Assembly: GCF_019357415.1 (NCBI RefSeq)
Contig: NZ_CP048410.1
Coordinates: forward strand, 2,141,001-2,205,000
Length of the DNA: 64,000 nt
Direction: 5' to 3'
Source of the DNA: Gramella sp. MT6
GTDB lineage: Bacteria > Bacteroidota > Bacteroidia > Flavobacteriales > Flavobacteriaceae
A program made the translations under genes and the position numbers. Under the pieces are notes generated by a model that searched no databases, was not told where the DNA came from, and saw only the letters and a list, made by a program, of their open reading frames with translations. Shown piece by piece: positions 8,101 through 16,711 of the stretch (positions are counted from its first letter, which is position 1; every line of letters starts with the position of its first letter).

Positions 8101-9003
8101 ATGAGCGCATTTTCATCATGGATCAATGCCGCAAGGCTTAGAACATTACCTCTTTCTATCTCTGGAATCCTGGTTGGTAGTAGTATTGCCGCGCATGCAG
8201 GACATTTTGATATTGCCATCTTTAGCCTAGCTCTGGGCACAACTCTGGGATTACAGATCTTATCAAATTTCGCTAATGATTATGGTGATGGTGTAAAAGG
8301 AACAGATAACGAGGAAAGAATTGGTCCCGCCAGGGCCATTCAAAGCGGATTGATAAGTCAGAAGGAGATGATGCTGGCGATGGTAATCACCGCCATTAGC
8401 ACTCTGTTTTTAGCGGTTCTACTTATTTACGCCTCCTTTGGATCTGAAGAATTACTTTCAGCTCTGGTCTTTTTTGTTCTGGGAATTGCAGCTATCGTGG
8501 CAGCTATAAAATATACGGTTGGTAATTCAGCTTATGGATATCGTGGAATGGGAGATATCTTCGTGTTTATATTCTTCGGACTGGTAGCTGTATATGGCTC
8601 TTATTATTTATACAGCCACGATCATGAAATTATTAGCATTTTTCCAGCGATCTCTGTAGGGTTATTAAGTGTTGCTGTTTTGAACCTGAATAATCTCAGG
8701 GATAGAATTTCAGATGAAAGAGCCAATAAACTTACTCTGGTGGTCAAGCTGGGCGAAAGAAAAGCGAAAACCTATCATTATATTTTGATCATAGGCGCAC
8801 TGTTCTTTTTTCTAATGTATTCTGTGATTACCACTCCAGAGCTCAACGATTTTATTTATCTCCTTGCATTTGTACCGCTTATTTTTCATTTGCAAAGAGT
8901 GATCAATAATAAAGATCCAAAATCTCTTGATCCTGAATTGAAGATCGTTGCACTTTCAACTTTCGGGATATCTATTTTGTTTGGTTTGGGGCTTATCTGG
9001 TAG
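8101..9003 (+). CDS. menA: 1,4-dihydroxy-2-naphthoate polyprenyltransferase
   Basis: A 300-residue UbiA-superfamily integral membrane enzyme that joins a polyprenyl chain to 1,4-dihydroxy-2-naphthoate, giving demethylmenaquinone. The first Asp-rich motif is NFANDYGDGVKGTDN (56-70). The second is LNNLRDRISDERANK. About eight hydrophobic helices are visible. The N-terminal WINAARLRTLPLSISG is characteristic of MenA. It follows holA directly and heads a loose menaquinone group with menC (9819) and menE (11922). No other men genes are in the window. Confidence 0.94.
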   Translation: MSAFSSWINAARLRTLPLSISGILVGSSIAAHAGHFDIAIFSLALGTTLGLQILSNFANDYGDGVKGTDNEERIGPARAIQSGLISQKEMMLAMVITAISTLFLAVLLIYASFGSEELLSALVFFVLGIAAIVAAIKYTVGNSAYGYRGMGDIFVFIFFGLVAVYGSYYLYSHDHEIISIFPAISVGLLSVAVLNLNNLRDRISDERANKLTLVVKLGERKAKTYHYILIIGALFFFLMYSVITTPELNDFIYLLAFVPLIFHLQRVINNKDPKSLDPELKIVALSTFGISILFGLGLIW

Positions 9004-9094
9004 TATTCACGCCAAGTTTAACAAAATTATAAATCCTATCTACTAATGGTTTTTTACTGAATCCTTATTTTTATAAAAACCAACATTTTAGATT

Positions 9095-9775
9095 ATGAAA
9101 ATTACTTTTTATGGCCAGAATACCCTGGCATTGAAAATAGGAGAAATTAATGTGCTCGTAGATCCATTTATCACTGGAAATGACCTTTCTAAAGGCAAGG
9201 TCGACATTATGGATCTAAAAGCCGATTATATTTTACTTACACATGCTCATCAGGATCACACCCTGGATGCCGAAGCTATCGCAAAAAATACCGGCGCTGT
9301 CATCGTTAGTAATTATGAAATCGCTAATCACTACGAAGCAAAGGGTTTTGAGGTTCATCCAATGAATCATGGTGGTAGCTGGGACTTTGAATTCGGAAAG
9401 GTGAAATATGTGAATGCTATTCATACCAGTTCTTTTCCCGATGGAAGTTATGGCGGCCAACCTGGTGGTTTCGTAATAGAAGGAGAACACAAGAATATTT
9501 ATATTGCGGGTGATACAGCCCTTACCATGGATATGAAATTGATCCCTATGCAAACAGAGCTTGATCTGGCCGTATTACCGATCGGTGATAATTTCACTAT
9601 GGGAGTTGATGATGCCATTATTGCCAGTGATTTTATAAAATGTGATAAGATCCTTGGTTGTCATTATGATACTTTTGGATATATTGAAATTGACCATGAA
9701 GAGGCGAAAAGGAAATTCTATGAGAAAGGGAAAGACCTGATGTTATTAGATATTGGCGAATCTATAGAATTATAA
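9095..9775 (+). CDS. UPF0173-family metallo-beta-lactamase-fold hydrolase
   Basis: A 226-residue metal-dependent hydrolase of the UPF0173/UlaG-like group. The metal-binding motif HxHxDH appears as THAHQDH (49-55), followed by further ligands in AGDTAL and the C-terminal GCHYDTFG. There is no signal peptide. The substrate is unknown for this family. It sits between menA and menC on the same strand, with gaps of 91 and 43 nt, so it is probably part of the same transcript. Association with men genes is suggestive only. Confidence 0.88.
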   Translation: MKITFYGQNTLALKIGEINVLVDPFITGNDLSKGKVDIMDLKADYILLTHAHQDHTLDAEAIAKNTGAVIVSNYEIANHYEAKGFEVHPMNHGGSWDFEFGKVKYVNAIHTSSFPDGSYGGQPGGFVIEGEHKNIYIAGDTALTMDMKLIPMQTELDLAVLPIGDNFTMGVDDAIIASDFIKCDKILGCHYDTFGYIEIDHEEAKRKFYEKGKDLMLLDIGESIEL

Positions 9776-9818
9776 GTAGCGATCTTACATTCAAATATCT
9801 TACAAGCTAAAAATCCAT

Positions 9819-10853
9819 ATGACGGCAGACTATAAAAAGTACATGCTAAAATTTAAACGCCCCAGCGGAACTTCCCGGGGCGTTCTTACTGAAAAGGAAA
9901 CCTGGCTGCTAAAAATTTCTGACGAAAATAATGCAGGCATAGGTGAATGCGGAATACTTAGAAGCCTTAGCTACGATGACAGGCCAGATTATGAAGAGAA
10001 ATTAAAATGGGTATGTCGTAATATCAATCTTGGAGAAGAAATGCTCTGGGAGGAATTACGCGAATTTCCAAGTATTCAGTTTGGGGTAGAAATGGCATTC
10101 AAAAGCTTGAATTCCAGTGATCCCTTTATTCTATTCCCTTCCGAATTTACCTCTGGCAAAAGTTCTATTCCAATAAATGGTCTAATCTGGATGGGTGATA
10201 AGGCCTTTATGAAAGAACAGATCTCAGAAAAGATAGAAGCAGGTTTCAATTGTATAAAACTAAAGATTGGTGCCATAGATTTTGAAACTGAGCTGGATCT
10301 TCTTAAATCTATAAGAAATAATTTTTCTGAAAAAGAAATTGAACTGAGGGTAGATGCCAATGGAGCATTTTCTCCGGAAGATGCCATGAAAAAATTGGAA
10401 CGACTTTCACAATTTAAATTACATAGTATCGAACAACCAATAAAACAGGGACAGATCGAGGAGATTGCAGATTTGTGCCGAAATACTCCTCTCCCCATCG
10501 CTTTAGATGAAGAACTTATTGGTATAACAGATGTAACAGAAAAACAAAATCTTATACAAACAATTAAACCGCAATTCGCCATTTTTAAGCCAAGCCTTAT
10601 CGGTGGTTTTAAAGGTACAGAGGAGTGGAAAAACATTTGTGAATCACAAGGAGTGCAATGGTGGATCACCAGTGCCCTGGAAAGCAACATTGGACTTAAT
10701 GCTATTTCCCAGTGGACTTATACCTTAAATCCTGAGTTGCCTCAGGGATTAGGAACAGGGGGCCTTTACACAAATAATTTCGAAAGTCCGTTGCAGGTTG
10801 AGAATGGCAATATTAAATACAACACATCCAAAAACTGGAATTTTAAATTTTAA
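9819..10853 (+). CDS. menC: o-succinylbenzoate synthase
   Basis: A 344-residue enolase-superfamily enzyme that dehydrates SHCHC to o-succinylbenzoate in menaquinone synthesis. The KxK base is in NCIKLKIG (Lys147, Lys149). Metal ligands are Asp179 (RVDANG), Glu205 (IEQPI) and Asp230 (ALDEEL). The second catalytic Lys257 is in FAIFKPSL. The substrate-binding end ITSALESNIGLNAISQ also fits MenC over dipeptide epimerases. The ATG at 9819 gives a complete N-terminal capping domain. The CPBP protease gene begins 7 nt after the stop. Confidence 0.93.
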   Translation: MTADYKKYMLKFKRPSGTSRGVLTEKETWLLKISDENNAGIGECGILRSLSYDDRPDYEEKLKWVCRNINLGEEMLWEELREFPSIQFGVEMAFKSLNSSDPFILFPSEFTSGKSSIPINGLIWMGDKAFMKEQISEKIEAGFNCIKLKIGAIDFETELDLLKSIRNNFSEKEIELRVDANGAFSPEDAMKKLERLSQFKLHSIEQPIKQGQIEEIADLCRNTPLPIALDEELIGITDVTEKQNLIQTIKPQFAIFKPSLIGGFKGTEEWKNICESQGVQWWITSALESNIGLNAISQWTYTLNPELPQGLGTGGLYTNNFESPLQVENGNIKYNTSKNWNFKF

Positions 10854-10860
10854 TTAATAT

Positions 10861-11775
10861 ATGTTTATAGCACAGGCATTCAAGTACTCGCACTCGTTCT
10901 GGAGATATTTAGTTATTCCTATATTATTCTTCGGGCTTATGGCACTGAATTATGTCTTTATAGAAGTGATGGAGCTCGATGTGACCCAGGTGATGCAGGA
11001 GGAGATCGCTCGTAAAGGTTCGAATCGCGTATTAATGGAAAACCTTGTTGCTTTTGTCATCTTTCTCGCAGGATTGTTCTTATGGGTCAAATATGTCCAT
11101 GATCAACCGATTAAAGCCTTAACAACCACTCGAAAGAAAGTGGACTGGAGCAGATTCTGGTTCGCTTTTATACTTGTGGCTGGTTTTAATATTGTAATTA
11201 CACTGATCGATTATTATTCAAATCCGCAGGATTATGCTTTGAATTTTCAACTGGAGCCCTTTCTTTATTTATTGCTGATTTCTGTTTTTCTCATTCCCAT
11301 CCAGACAAGTTTTGAAGAATACTTTTTCCGCGGTTATTTGATGCAGGGAATAGGAATTCTGGTCCGGAATAAATGGATTCCTCTGGTGCTAACTTCTGTT
11401 ATTTTTGGAGGTTTACATTATTTTAACCCTGAAGTAACGAAGCTGGGGGATATTATAATGATCTATTATATAGGCACCGGATTTATGCTGGGTATCATGA
11501 CGCTTATGGACGAAGGTCTTGAACTTGCCCTTGGTTTCCATGCTGCTAATAATCTCATCACTGCATTGCTTGTTACCGCAGACTGGACGGCCTTTCAAAC
11601 ACATTCTATCTTTAAGGATATCTCAGAACCTTCGGCAGGTTGGGATGTACTTATTCCTGTTTGTGTGATCTATCCTATTTTTCTGTTTATAATGGCTAAA
11701 AAGTATAAATGGAGCAACTGGAAAGAGAAATTATTTGGTAAAGTTGAAAAGCCTGTTGAGATCGAAATGTCTTAG
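10861..11775 (+). CDS. CPBP-family intramembrane glutamic protease
   Basis: A 304-residue multi-pass protein of the CPBP/CAAX-protease (Abi) family. Motif 1 is EEYFFRGYL (Glu152, Glu153, Arg157), motif 2 FGGLHYFNP (His186) and motif 3 GFHAANNLI (His227). All catalytic positions of the MroQ/Rce1-like glutamic proteases are retained, with about eight membrane helices. Bacterial members process or sense membrane peptides; the substrate here is unknown. It begins 7 nt after menC, so it is co-transcribed, although no role in quinone synthesis is established. Confidence 0.88.
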   Translation: MFIAQAFKYSHSFWRYLVIPILFFGLMALNYVFIEVMELDVTQVMQEEIARKGSNRVLMENLVAFVIFLAGLFLWVKYVHDQPIKALTTTRKKVDWSRFWFAFILVAGFNIVITLIDYYSNPQDYALNFQLEPFLYLLLISVFLIPIQTSFEEYFFRGYLMQGIGILVRNKWIPLVLTSVIFGGLHYFNPEVTKLGDIIMIYYIGTGFMLGIMTLMDEGLELALGFHAANNLITALLVTADWTAFQTHSIFKDISEPSAGWDVLIPVCVIYPIFLFIMAKKYKWSNWKEKLFGKVEKPVEIEMS

Positions 11776-11921
11776 GGTTTTCCTGTAAATTTCTATTTGA
11801 CAGTTATTTAGATGAGTGCCAGAATTGTTTTGGAATTCATAAATGTTTCTCAAGATATTTAAGAATTTCGTTTCAATTTGTTAACTTTAAGTATTAAGTT
11901 ATTAACCAACTTTGTCTAAAT

Positions 11922-13019
11922 ATGCCAAATTCCTATAAAATACCAGAAACACATCCGGATTTTAGACTCAATAAAAGGCATTTTACCAATTCTGAACTTA
12001 GGCAGGTAGCCTATAGTTTTATCAAGGAAGGTGAACCTTATGAGCAGCAGATCGGAAGTTTTCTCCTGGACTGGTTGAAGCCCACCTCTTATATTGAGGT
12101 GCATACTTCGGGGTCTACAGGTACCCCAAAGAAGATAAGGTTAAAGAAGCAGCATATGATAAATTCTGCTTTGGCAACTGCTAGGTTCTTTGAGCTTCCG
12201 GCGAACACTACTGCCTTAATGTGCCTGCCTGCAGAATATATTGCTGGTAAAATGATGTTGGTTAGAGCTATGTTTCTTGGATGGGATCTGGATACCGTAC
12301 CTCCTTCTTCAAATCCTTTAGATCAGCTTTTTAAAGTTTATGATTTTTCAGCGATGACCCCATTTCAACTTGACAACTCTATTGCCAGGTTACATTTGGT
12401 AAAGAAACTTATTATTGGAGGAGGAGCTGTATCTCCACGTTTGCGAAAAATGATCAAGGATGTAGATTCAGAAATATATGAAACCTACGGAATGACTGAA
12501 ACTTCCAGTCATATTGCAGCCAAAAAATTGAATCCAAGGAAAAAGAAAAAATCAGAAAGAGCCTTCAAGCTAATGCCTAATGTTAGTATTGCCCAGGATG
12601 ACCGCGGATGCTTGATCATTAAAGCTCCAAATGTTCTTGACGAGGAAATTGTAACTAATGATGTAGTGGAAATCATCACTTACAAGAAATTTCTCTGGAT
12701 AGGCAGGTATGATAATGTAATTAATTCCGGAGGGATAAAATTATTTCCAGAACAAATAGAACAAAAATTAAATGAGGTTCTGGACCATCGTTTCTTTGTA
12801 ACTTCGATGCCCGATGATTCTCTGGGCCAGAAACTGGTGCTTTTCGTGGAAGATGATTTTTCTGAAGAAACCATCAAGGATCTTCAAAATAAGATAGATA
12901 GCCTTAAATCTTTAGGTAAATATGAAAAGCCGAAAAAGATCTATCTTATAGAAAAATTTGAAGAAACTCCGAATGGAAAGATCCATCGTGAAAATACCCT
13001 GAAGAGTAAAGTAAGTTAA
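11922..13019 (+). CDS. menE: o-succinylbenzoate-CoA ligase
   Basis: A 365-residue acyl-CoA synthetase that activates o-succinylbenzoate for MenB. Motifs are HTSGSTGTPKKIRL (A3, P-loop, 61-74), YETYGMTETSSHIA (A5), GRYDNVINSGGIK (A7/A8) and a C-terminal ETPNGKIHRE with the adenylation lysine. It is shorter than the ~450-residue enzymes of Bacillus, which is common in Bacteroidota, where the N-terminal subdomain is reduced. The 146-nt gap before it holds CAACTTTG (11907-11914), one mismatch from a -7 box, so it may have its own promoter. The M24 peptidase follows 12 nt later. Confidence 0.92.
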   Translation: MPNSYKIPETHPDFRLNKRHFTNSELRQVAYSFIKEGEPYEQQIGSFLLDWLKPTSYIEVHTSGSTGTPKKIRLKKQHMINSALATARFFELPANTTALMCLPAEYIAGKMMLVRAMFLGWDLDTVPPSSNPLDQLFKVYDFSAMTPFQLDNSIARLHLVKKLIIGGGAVSPRLRKMIKDVDSEIYETYGMTETSSHIAAKKLNPRKKKKSERAFKLMPNVSIAQDDRGCLIIKAPNVLDEEIVTNDVVEIITYKKFLWIGRYDNVINSGGIKLFPEQIEQKLNEVLDHRFFVTSMPDDSLGQKLVLFVEDDFSEETIKDLQNKIDSLKSLGKYEKPKKIYLIEKFEETPNGKIHRENTLKSKVS

Positions 13020-13031
13020 CCTACAATTTCC

Positions 13032-14363
13032 ATGAAGAAAATTTTAGTTATTATGCTGATGCTATTTACCACAATAGCACAAAGCCAGATCCTTGCCGAA
13101 AGAGAAAGGTCTCAGATCAAAGATGAGATGCTTGGAGAAAGATTCAATAAGATCCTGCCGCAACTGATGGATCGAACTAATATTGATATGTGGATCCTTA
13201 TTTCCAGGGAGTATAATGAAGATCCGGTGCTTAGAACTATGTTGCCTTCAACCTGGTTAAATGCACGCCGTAGAACCATTCTGGTTTTTAACCGAAACAA
13301 AGAAAATGATACGCTCGAGAAACTGGCTATCGCCAGGTATAATATTGGCAAAAATATCCAGTCTGCCTGGGACAAAGAAAAGCAGCCAGATCAGTGGAAA
13401 GCGCTACTTGATATTATCGAAGAACGAGATCCCTCAAAAATAGCCCTGAACATTTCGGAAAATTTTGGAATCGCAGATGGCCTGGTAAAGACAGATTATG
13501 ATGAGTTCATGGAAATTCTGCCTACGGAATATAAAGATCGAATCGTTTCAGCAGAAGATCTCGCCGTAGGTTGGATAGAGACCCGTACCTTTAGAGAAAT
13601 GGTCATTTATAGTGACTTTGTAGAGATCACCCATAATATTATTGCAGAAGCTTTTAGTACAAACGTGATCCAGCCGGGAGTAACTACTACAGATGATGTC
13701 GTTTGGTGGATGAGACAGAAGGTAACCGAAATGGGAATGGAAACCTGGTTTCATCCTACTGTAGATATCCAAAGGAGCAATGAAAAACTTGTAGATCACA
13801 TTACTGCCTTTTCAGATGAGAATGGCAGTGCGGTCATACTTCCCGGCGATCTTTTGCATTGTGATTTCGGGATCACCTATCTTAATTTGAATACAGATTG
13901 TCAGCAAATGGCTTATGTCCTAAAAGCCGGAGAAAATTCTGCTCCTGAATTTCTTACTGAAGCTTTTAAAAAAGGAAACCGCTTGCAGGATATACTGACT
14001 TCAAATTTTAAAACCGGAGCTTCAGGAAATGAGATCCTGAGCAAGAGTTTAAAGCAGGCACAAGAAGAAGGTCTTAAAGCCTCTATTTATACTCATCCTC
14101 TTGGTTTATATGGTCATTCTGCGGGCCCTACGATTGGTATGTGGGACCAGCAGGAGGGTGTGCCCGGCACCGGAGATTATCCTTTATACGAAAACACGGT
14201 TTATGCTATTGAGTTAAATACAGAAGTTGAAATTCCTGAATGGGAAAAAAGTGTTCGCATTATGTTGGAAGAAGCTGGTTTCTGGGGTGAATATGGCTTC
14301 CGGTATGTGAATCAAAGACAAAGAGATCTTATGCTAATTCCTTCGGAAAGAGCAGAAAATTAA
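13032..14363 (+). CDS. secreted M24-family metallopeptidase (Xaa-Pro aminopeptidase-like)
   Basis: A 443-residue pita-bread-fold peptidase with a signal peptide (ILVIMLMLFTTIAQSQ), so it is periplasmic or exported. An N-terminal creatinase/prolidase-like domain precedes the catalytic domain. The five metal ligands of M24 are visible in order: Asp in LHCDFG, Asp in NTDCQQ, His in THPLGLYGHSAGP, Glu in YAIELNTE and Glu in IMLEEAGF. It probably trims peptides with a penultimate proline. It is 12 nt downstream of menE and convergent with the DoxX gene. Confidence 0.86.
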   Translation: MKKILVIMLMLFTTIAQSQILAERERSQIKDEMLGERFNKILPQLMDRTNIDMWILISREYNEDPVLRTMLPSTWLNARRRTILVFNRNKENDTLEKLAIARYNIGKNIQSAWDKEKQPDQWKALLDIIEERDPSKIALNISENFGIADGLVKTDYDEFMEILPTEYKDRIVSAEDLAVGWIETRTFREMVIYSDFVEITHNIIAEAFSTNVIQPGVTTTDDVVWWMRQKVTEMGMETWFHPTVDIQRSNEKLVDHITAFSDENGSAVILPGDLLHCDFGITYLNLNTDCQQMAYVLKAGENSAPEFLTEAFKKGNRLQDILTSNFKTGASGNEILSKSLKQAQEEGLKASIYTHPLGLYGHSAGPTIGMWDQQEGVPGTGDYPLYENTVYAIELNTEVEIPEWEKSVRIMLEEAGFWGEYGFRYVNQRQRDLMLIPSERAEN

Positions 14364-14387
14364 AAAAGCCAATTCAAAGACATTTAA

Positions 14388-14810
14388 CTAGTATCCCATT
14401 TTCATCATATAATCTGCGGAATGTTTTCCAGATCCGTAGAAAATGAAGAAAATACTAATTGCTGTAATTACAAGGGCAAGGATCAACGCTGAAGCATTCA
14501 TTGTTCCCACGAAATTGATGAGGATCGCCCCGATAAGTATCGGTAACTGGACAACCAACGCCCATCTGGTTAATAAACCGAAAGCGATTAAAATGCCTCC
14601 AACCAGGTGTGCAGATGCTACATAATGTACTATGAGCATCGTACCGCCAAAACCCTGTAATGGTTTGATAAGTTCGGCTAGCATTTCAGTTTGAGAAATG
14701 AACTGGATTCCTTTTATAAAGAAAAAGACTCCCAGCGCTACCCGAAAAAGATCCAGCCAGTAATAAGTATGTGAATTGGCCCACTTATTTAGTGATTTTA
14801 TACTTAACAT
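14388..14810 (-). CDS. DoxX-family membrane protein
   Basis: A 140-residue protein with four hydrophobic helices and the DoxX pattern LDLFRVALGVFFFIKGIQF at the start of helix 1 and HLVGGILIAFGLLTR in the middle. DoxX-like proteins are small inner-membrane proteins of varied role, some linked to redox or quinone use. It lies convergent with the M24 peptidase, about 90 nt downstream of the GH13 gene on the same strand. No terminator is clear on either side. Specific function is not predictable. Confidence 0.85.
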   Translation of the reverse strand: MLSIKSLNKWANSHTYYWLDLFRVALGVFFFIKGIQFISQTEMLAELIKPLQGFGGTMLIVHYVASAHLVGGILIAFGLLTRWALVVQLPILIGAILINFVGTMNASALILALVITAISIFFIFYGSGKHSADYMMKMGY

Positions 14811-14903
14811 AATGCTGTGAAATTTATATTAAGTTACTAAAAATCAGCTTAATATGAAATAGGAATGCTATCTAAAAGATTAAGGGTATTGGATTATCAC
14901 ATG

Positions 14904-16649
14904 CTATTTATAGCTGAAGATAAGAGCTTGATATGGTTTTAAAGTAACTTTTGAATCTTCCAATTCTACATCAGACAGATTATTTTTCACTAATTTAAGG
15001 TCCTTAAGCTTTTCGGGTATTTCTATTGAAGTGTTTTCCGTGGAAAAATTAAGCAGTATCAACATTTTCTTTTCGTTCAATTCCCGGGTGTAGGCATATA
15101 CGGTTTCATTTTCTGGAAACAGTAATTCATAATCTCCATATACCAGAACTGGATTTTCCATTCTTAGCTCTACCAGATCACGGAAATAATTAAGGCAGCT
15201 GTTAGGGTCCTTATTTTCAGCTTCTACATTTACCTTTTTATAATTCTCATTAACGGGTAGCCACGGAGTGCCTGTAGTGAAACCAGCGTGTTCAGAATCA
15301 TCCCATTGCATTGGTGTACGGCCATTATCGCGTGAAAGAAATTTAAGTTCGGCCATATATTGTTCAATATCCCCACCTTCATTAATCGTTTTTTCATAAC
15401 CGTTTTTTGCAACAATATCCTGATACTGGCTAATACTGTCGAATCCTATATTGGTCATTCCCAGTTCATCGCCATAATAACAATAGGGAGTTCCTCTCAT
15501 AGTGAGTATAAAAGTATTCAGCATTTTAGAAGAGGCGGCACGAAATTCGGGGCTGTCATTTCCAAATTTTGAAACCATCCTGGGGACGTCATGGTTAGCA
15601 AGGAAAATAGATAACCAGCCCTCTTTGGCAAAGGCGCTGTCCCATTTCGTATAAACCTCCTTGAATTCTGATAGCTCGTAACCTTCAAGACTGTTTCCTA
15701 CATCCATTCCTTTAAAATGATAGGCCATTTGCAGTTCATTTCTATCTGCATCCACCAGCGAATGAGCATCTTCAAAGGTACTTCCTGCTCCTTCTGAAAC
15801 AGCAAATACATCGTATTTACTCAATACCTCTCTATTCAGTTCTTTTAGATATTTGTGAAGGTTAGGTCCCATACCGTAATATTTTATCACGTCTTTCTCA
15901 TAACCTTCAGGAAGAGTAGGAAAGCTGGTGTCTTTAGAAACAAATTGAAAGGCATCCAGGCGAAAACCATCCACGCCTTTTTCTGCCCAGAACTTCATAA
16001 TATCATAGACTTCCTGTCTAACTTTCGGGTTTTCCCAGTTGAGGTCCGGTTGCTTTTGCGAGAAATAATGCAGATAATATGCATTTGTTATGGAGTCATA
16101 TTTCCAGGCTTCTCCTTTAGGATCAAAGAGACTATACCGATAGTTTGGTTCGCCTTTTTCTGCAGGCCACCAGTGATAATAATCACGGTATGGATTATCG
16201 CGGGATTTCCTAGATTCCTGAAACCATCTGTGTTCATCACTGCTGTGATTCACCACCACATCCATAACGAATTTGATGTCTCTCTTATGCATTTCGTTAA
16301 GCATAAGATCGAAATCTTCCATGGTGCCAAATTCATCCATGATCTCCCGGTAATTGCTAATATCGTAACCATTATCGGCATTTGGCGAGCTGTAAATAGG
16401 ATTCAACCAAACCATATTTACCCCAAGACTCTCAATATAGTCCAGCTTCTCTATTATTCCTTTTAGATCTCCAACGCCATCACCATCTGTATCTTTAAAG
16501 CTTCGCGGATAGATCTGGTAGATAACTGCCTCTTTCCACCATTTCTTTTGAATATCGGTGGTTTCTGAAGTTGTTTCAGGTTCTTTTTTTTCATTATTGC
16601 ATGCGATTAGTGCAATAATTACCATTAGACAAATAAAAAATCTTTTCAT
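14904..16649 (-). CDS. GH13 alpha-glucosidase lipoprotein (oligo-1,6-glucosidase type)
   Basis: A 581-residue glycoside hydrolase family 13 enzyme that hydrolyses alpha-glucosidic bonds of malto- or isomalto-oligosaccharides. ATG at 16649 is preferred over one 27 nt upstream because it directly begins a lipoprotein signal peptide with lipobox ALIAC (Cys17). GH13 conserved regions are present: DVVVNHSSDEH (I), GFRLDAFQF with the nucleophile Asp (II), VSEGAG with the acid/base Glu (III) and FLANHDVPR (IV). It is probably surface- or periplasm-anchored. No SusC/SusD pair is adjacent. An 8-bp inverted repeat overlaps the start codon. Confidence 0.9.
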   Translation of the reverse strand: MKRFFICLMVIIALIACNNEKKEPETTSETTDIQKKWWKEAVIYQIYPRSFKDTDGDGVGDLKGIIEKLDYIESLGVNMVWLNPIYSSPNADNGYDISNYREIMDEFGTMEDFDLMLNEMHKRDIKFVMDVVVNHSSDEHRWFQESRKSRDNPYRDYYHWWPAEKGEPNYRYSLFDPKGEAWKYDSITNAYYLHYFSQKQPDLNWENPKVRQEVYDIMKFWAEKGVDGFRLDAFQFVSKDTSFPTLPEGYEKDVIKYYGMGPNLHKYLKELNREVLSKYDVFAVSEGAGSTFEDAHSLVDADRNELQMAYHFKGMDVGNSLEGYELSEFKEVYTKWDSAFAKEGWLSIFLANHDVPRMVSKFGNDSPEFRAASSKMLNTFILTMRGTPYCYYGDELGMTNIGFDSISQYQDIVAKNGYEKTINEGGDIEQYMAELKFLSRDNGRTPMQWDDSEHAGFTTGTPWLPVNENYKKVNVEAENKDPNSCLNYFRDLVELRMENPVLVYGDYELLFPENETVYAYTRELNEKKMLILLNFSTENTSIEIPEKLKDLKLVKNNLSDVELEDSKVTLKPYQALIFSYK

Positions 16650-16683
16650 TAGAGATGTTATATGGTTGACTATCAATCTCTAA
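16649..16683 (-). promoter_or_regulatory. inverted repeat over the GH13 start codon
   Basis: Perfect 8-bp arms TTAGAGAT (16649-16656) and ATCTCTAA (16676-16683) flank a 19-nt spacer. In the mRNA the 3' arm ends on the A of the start codon. It could be a regulator's operator or a hairpin that masks initiation. Confidence 0.4.
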
Positions 16684-16711
16684 TTTAGAAAAATTTATTT
16701 TGAATCTGCGT

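Noticed and set aside
10076..10690. 204-codon open frame antisense to menC
   Set aside because: Serine-rich composition with no recognisable motif; menC on the other strand has all catalytic residues.
11017..11026. GGTTCGAATC, resembling a tRNA T-arm
   Set aside because: It is inside the CPBP protease reading frame (KGSNRV), and no acceptor or anticodon stem can be built around it.
15855..16466. 203-codon open frame antisense to the GH13 gene
   Set aside because: A shadow of the GH13 coding frame, His/Ile/Phe-rich with no family signal.
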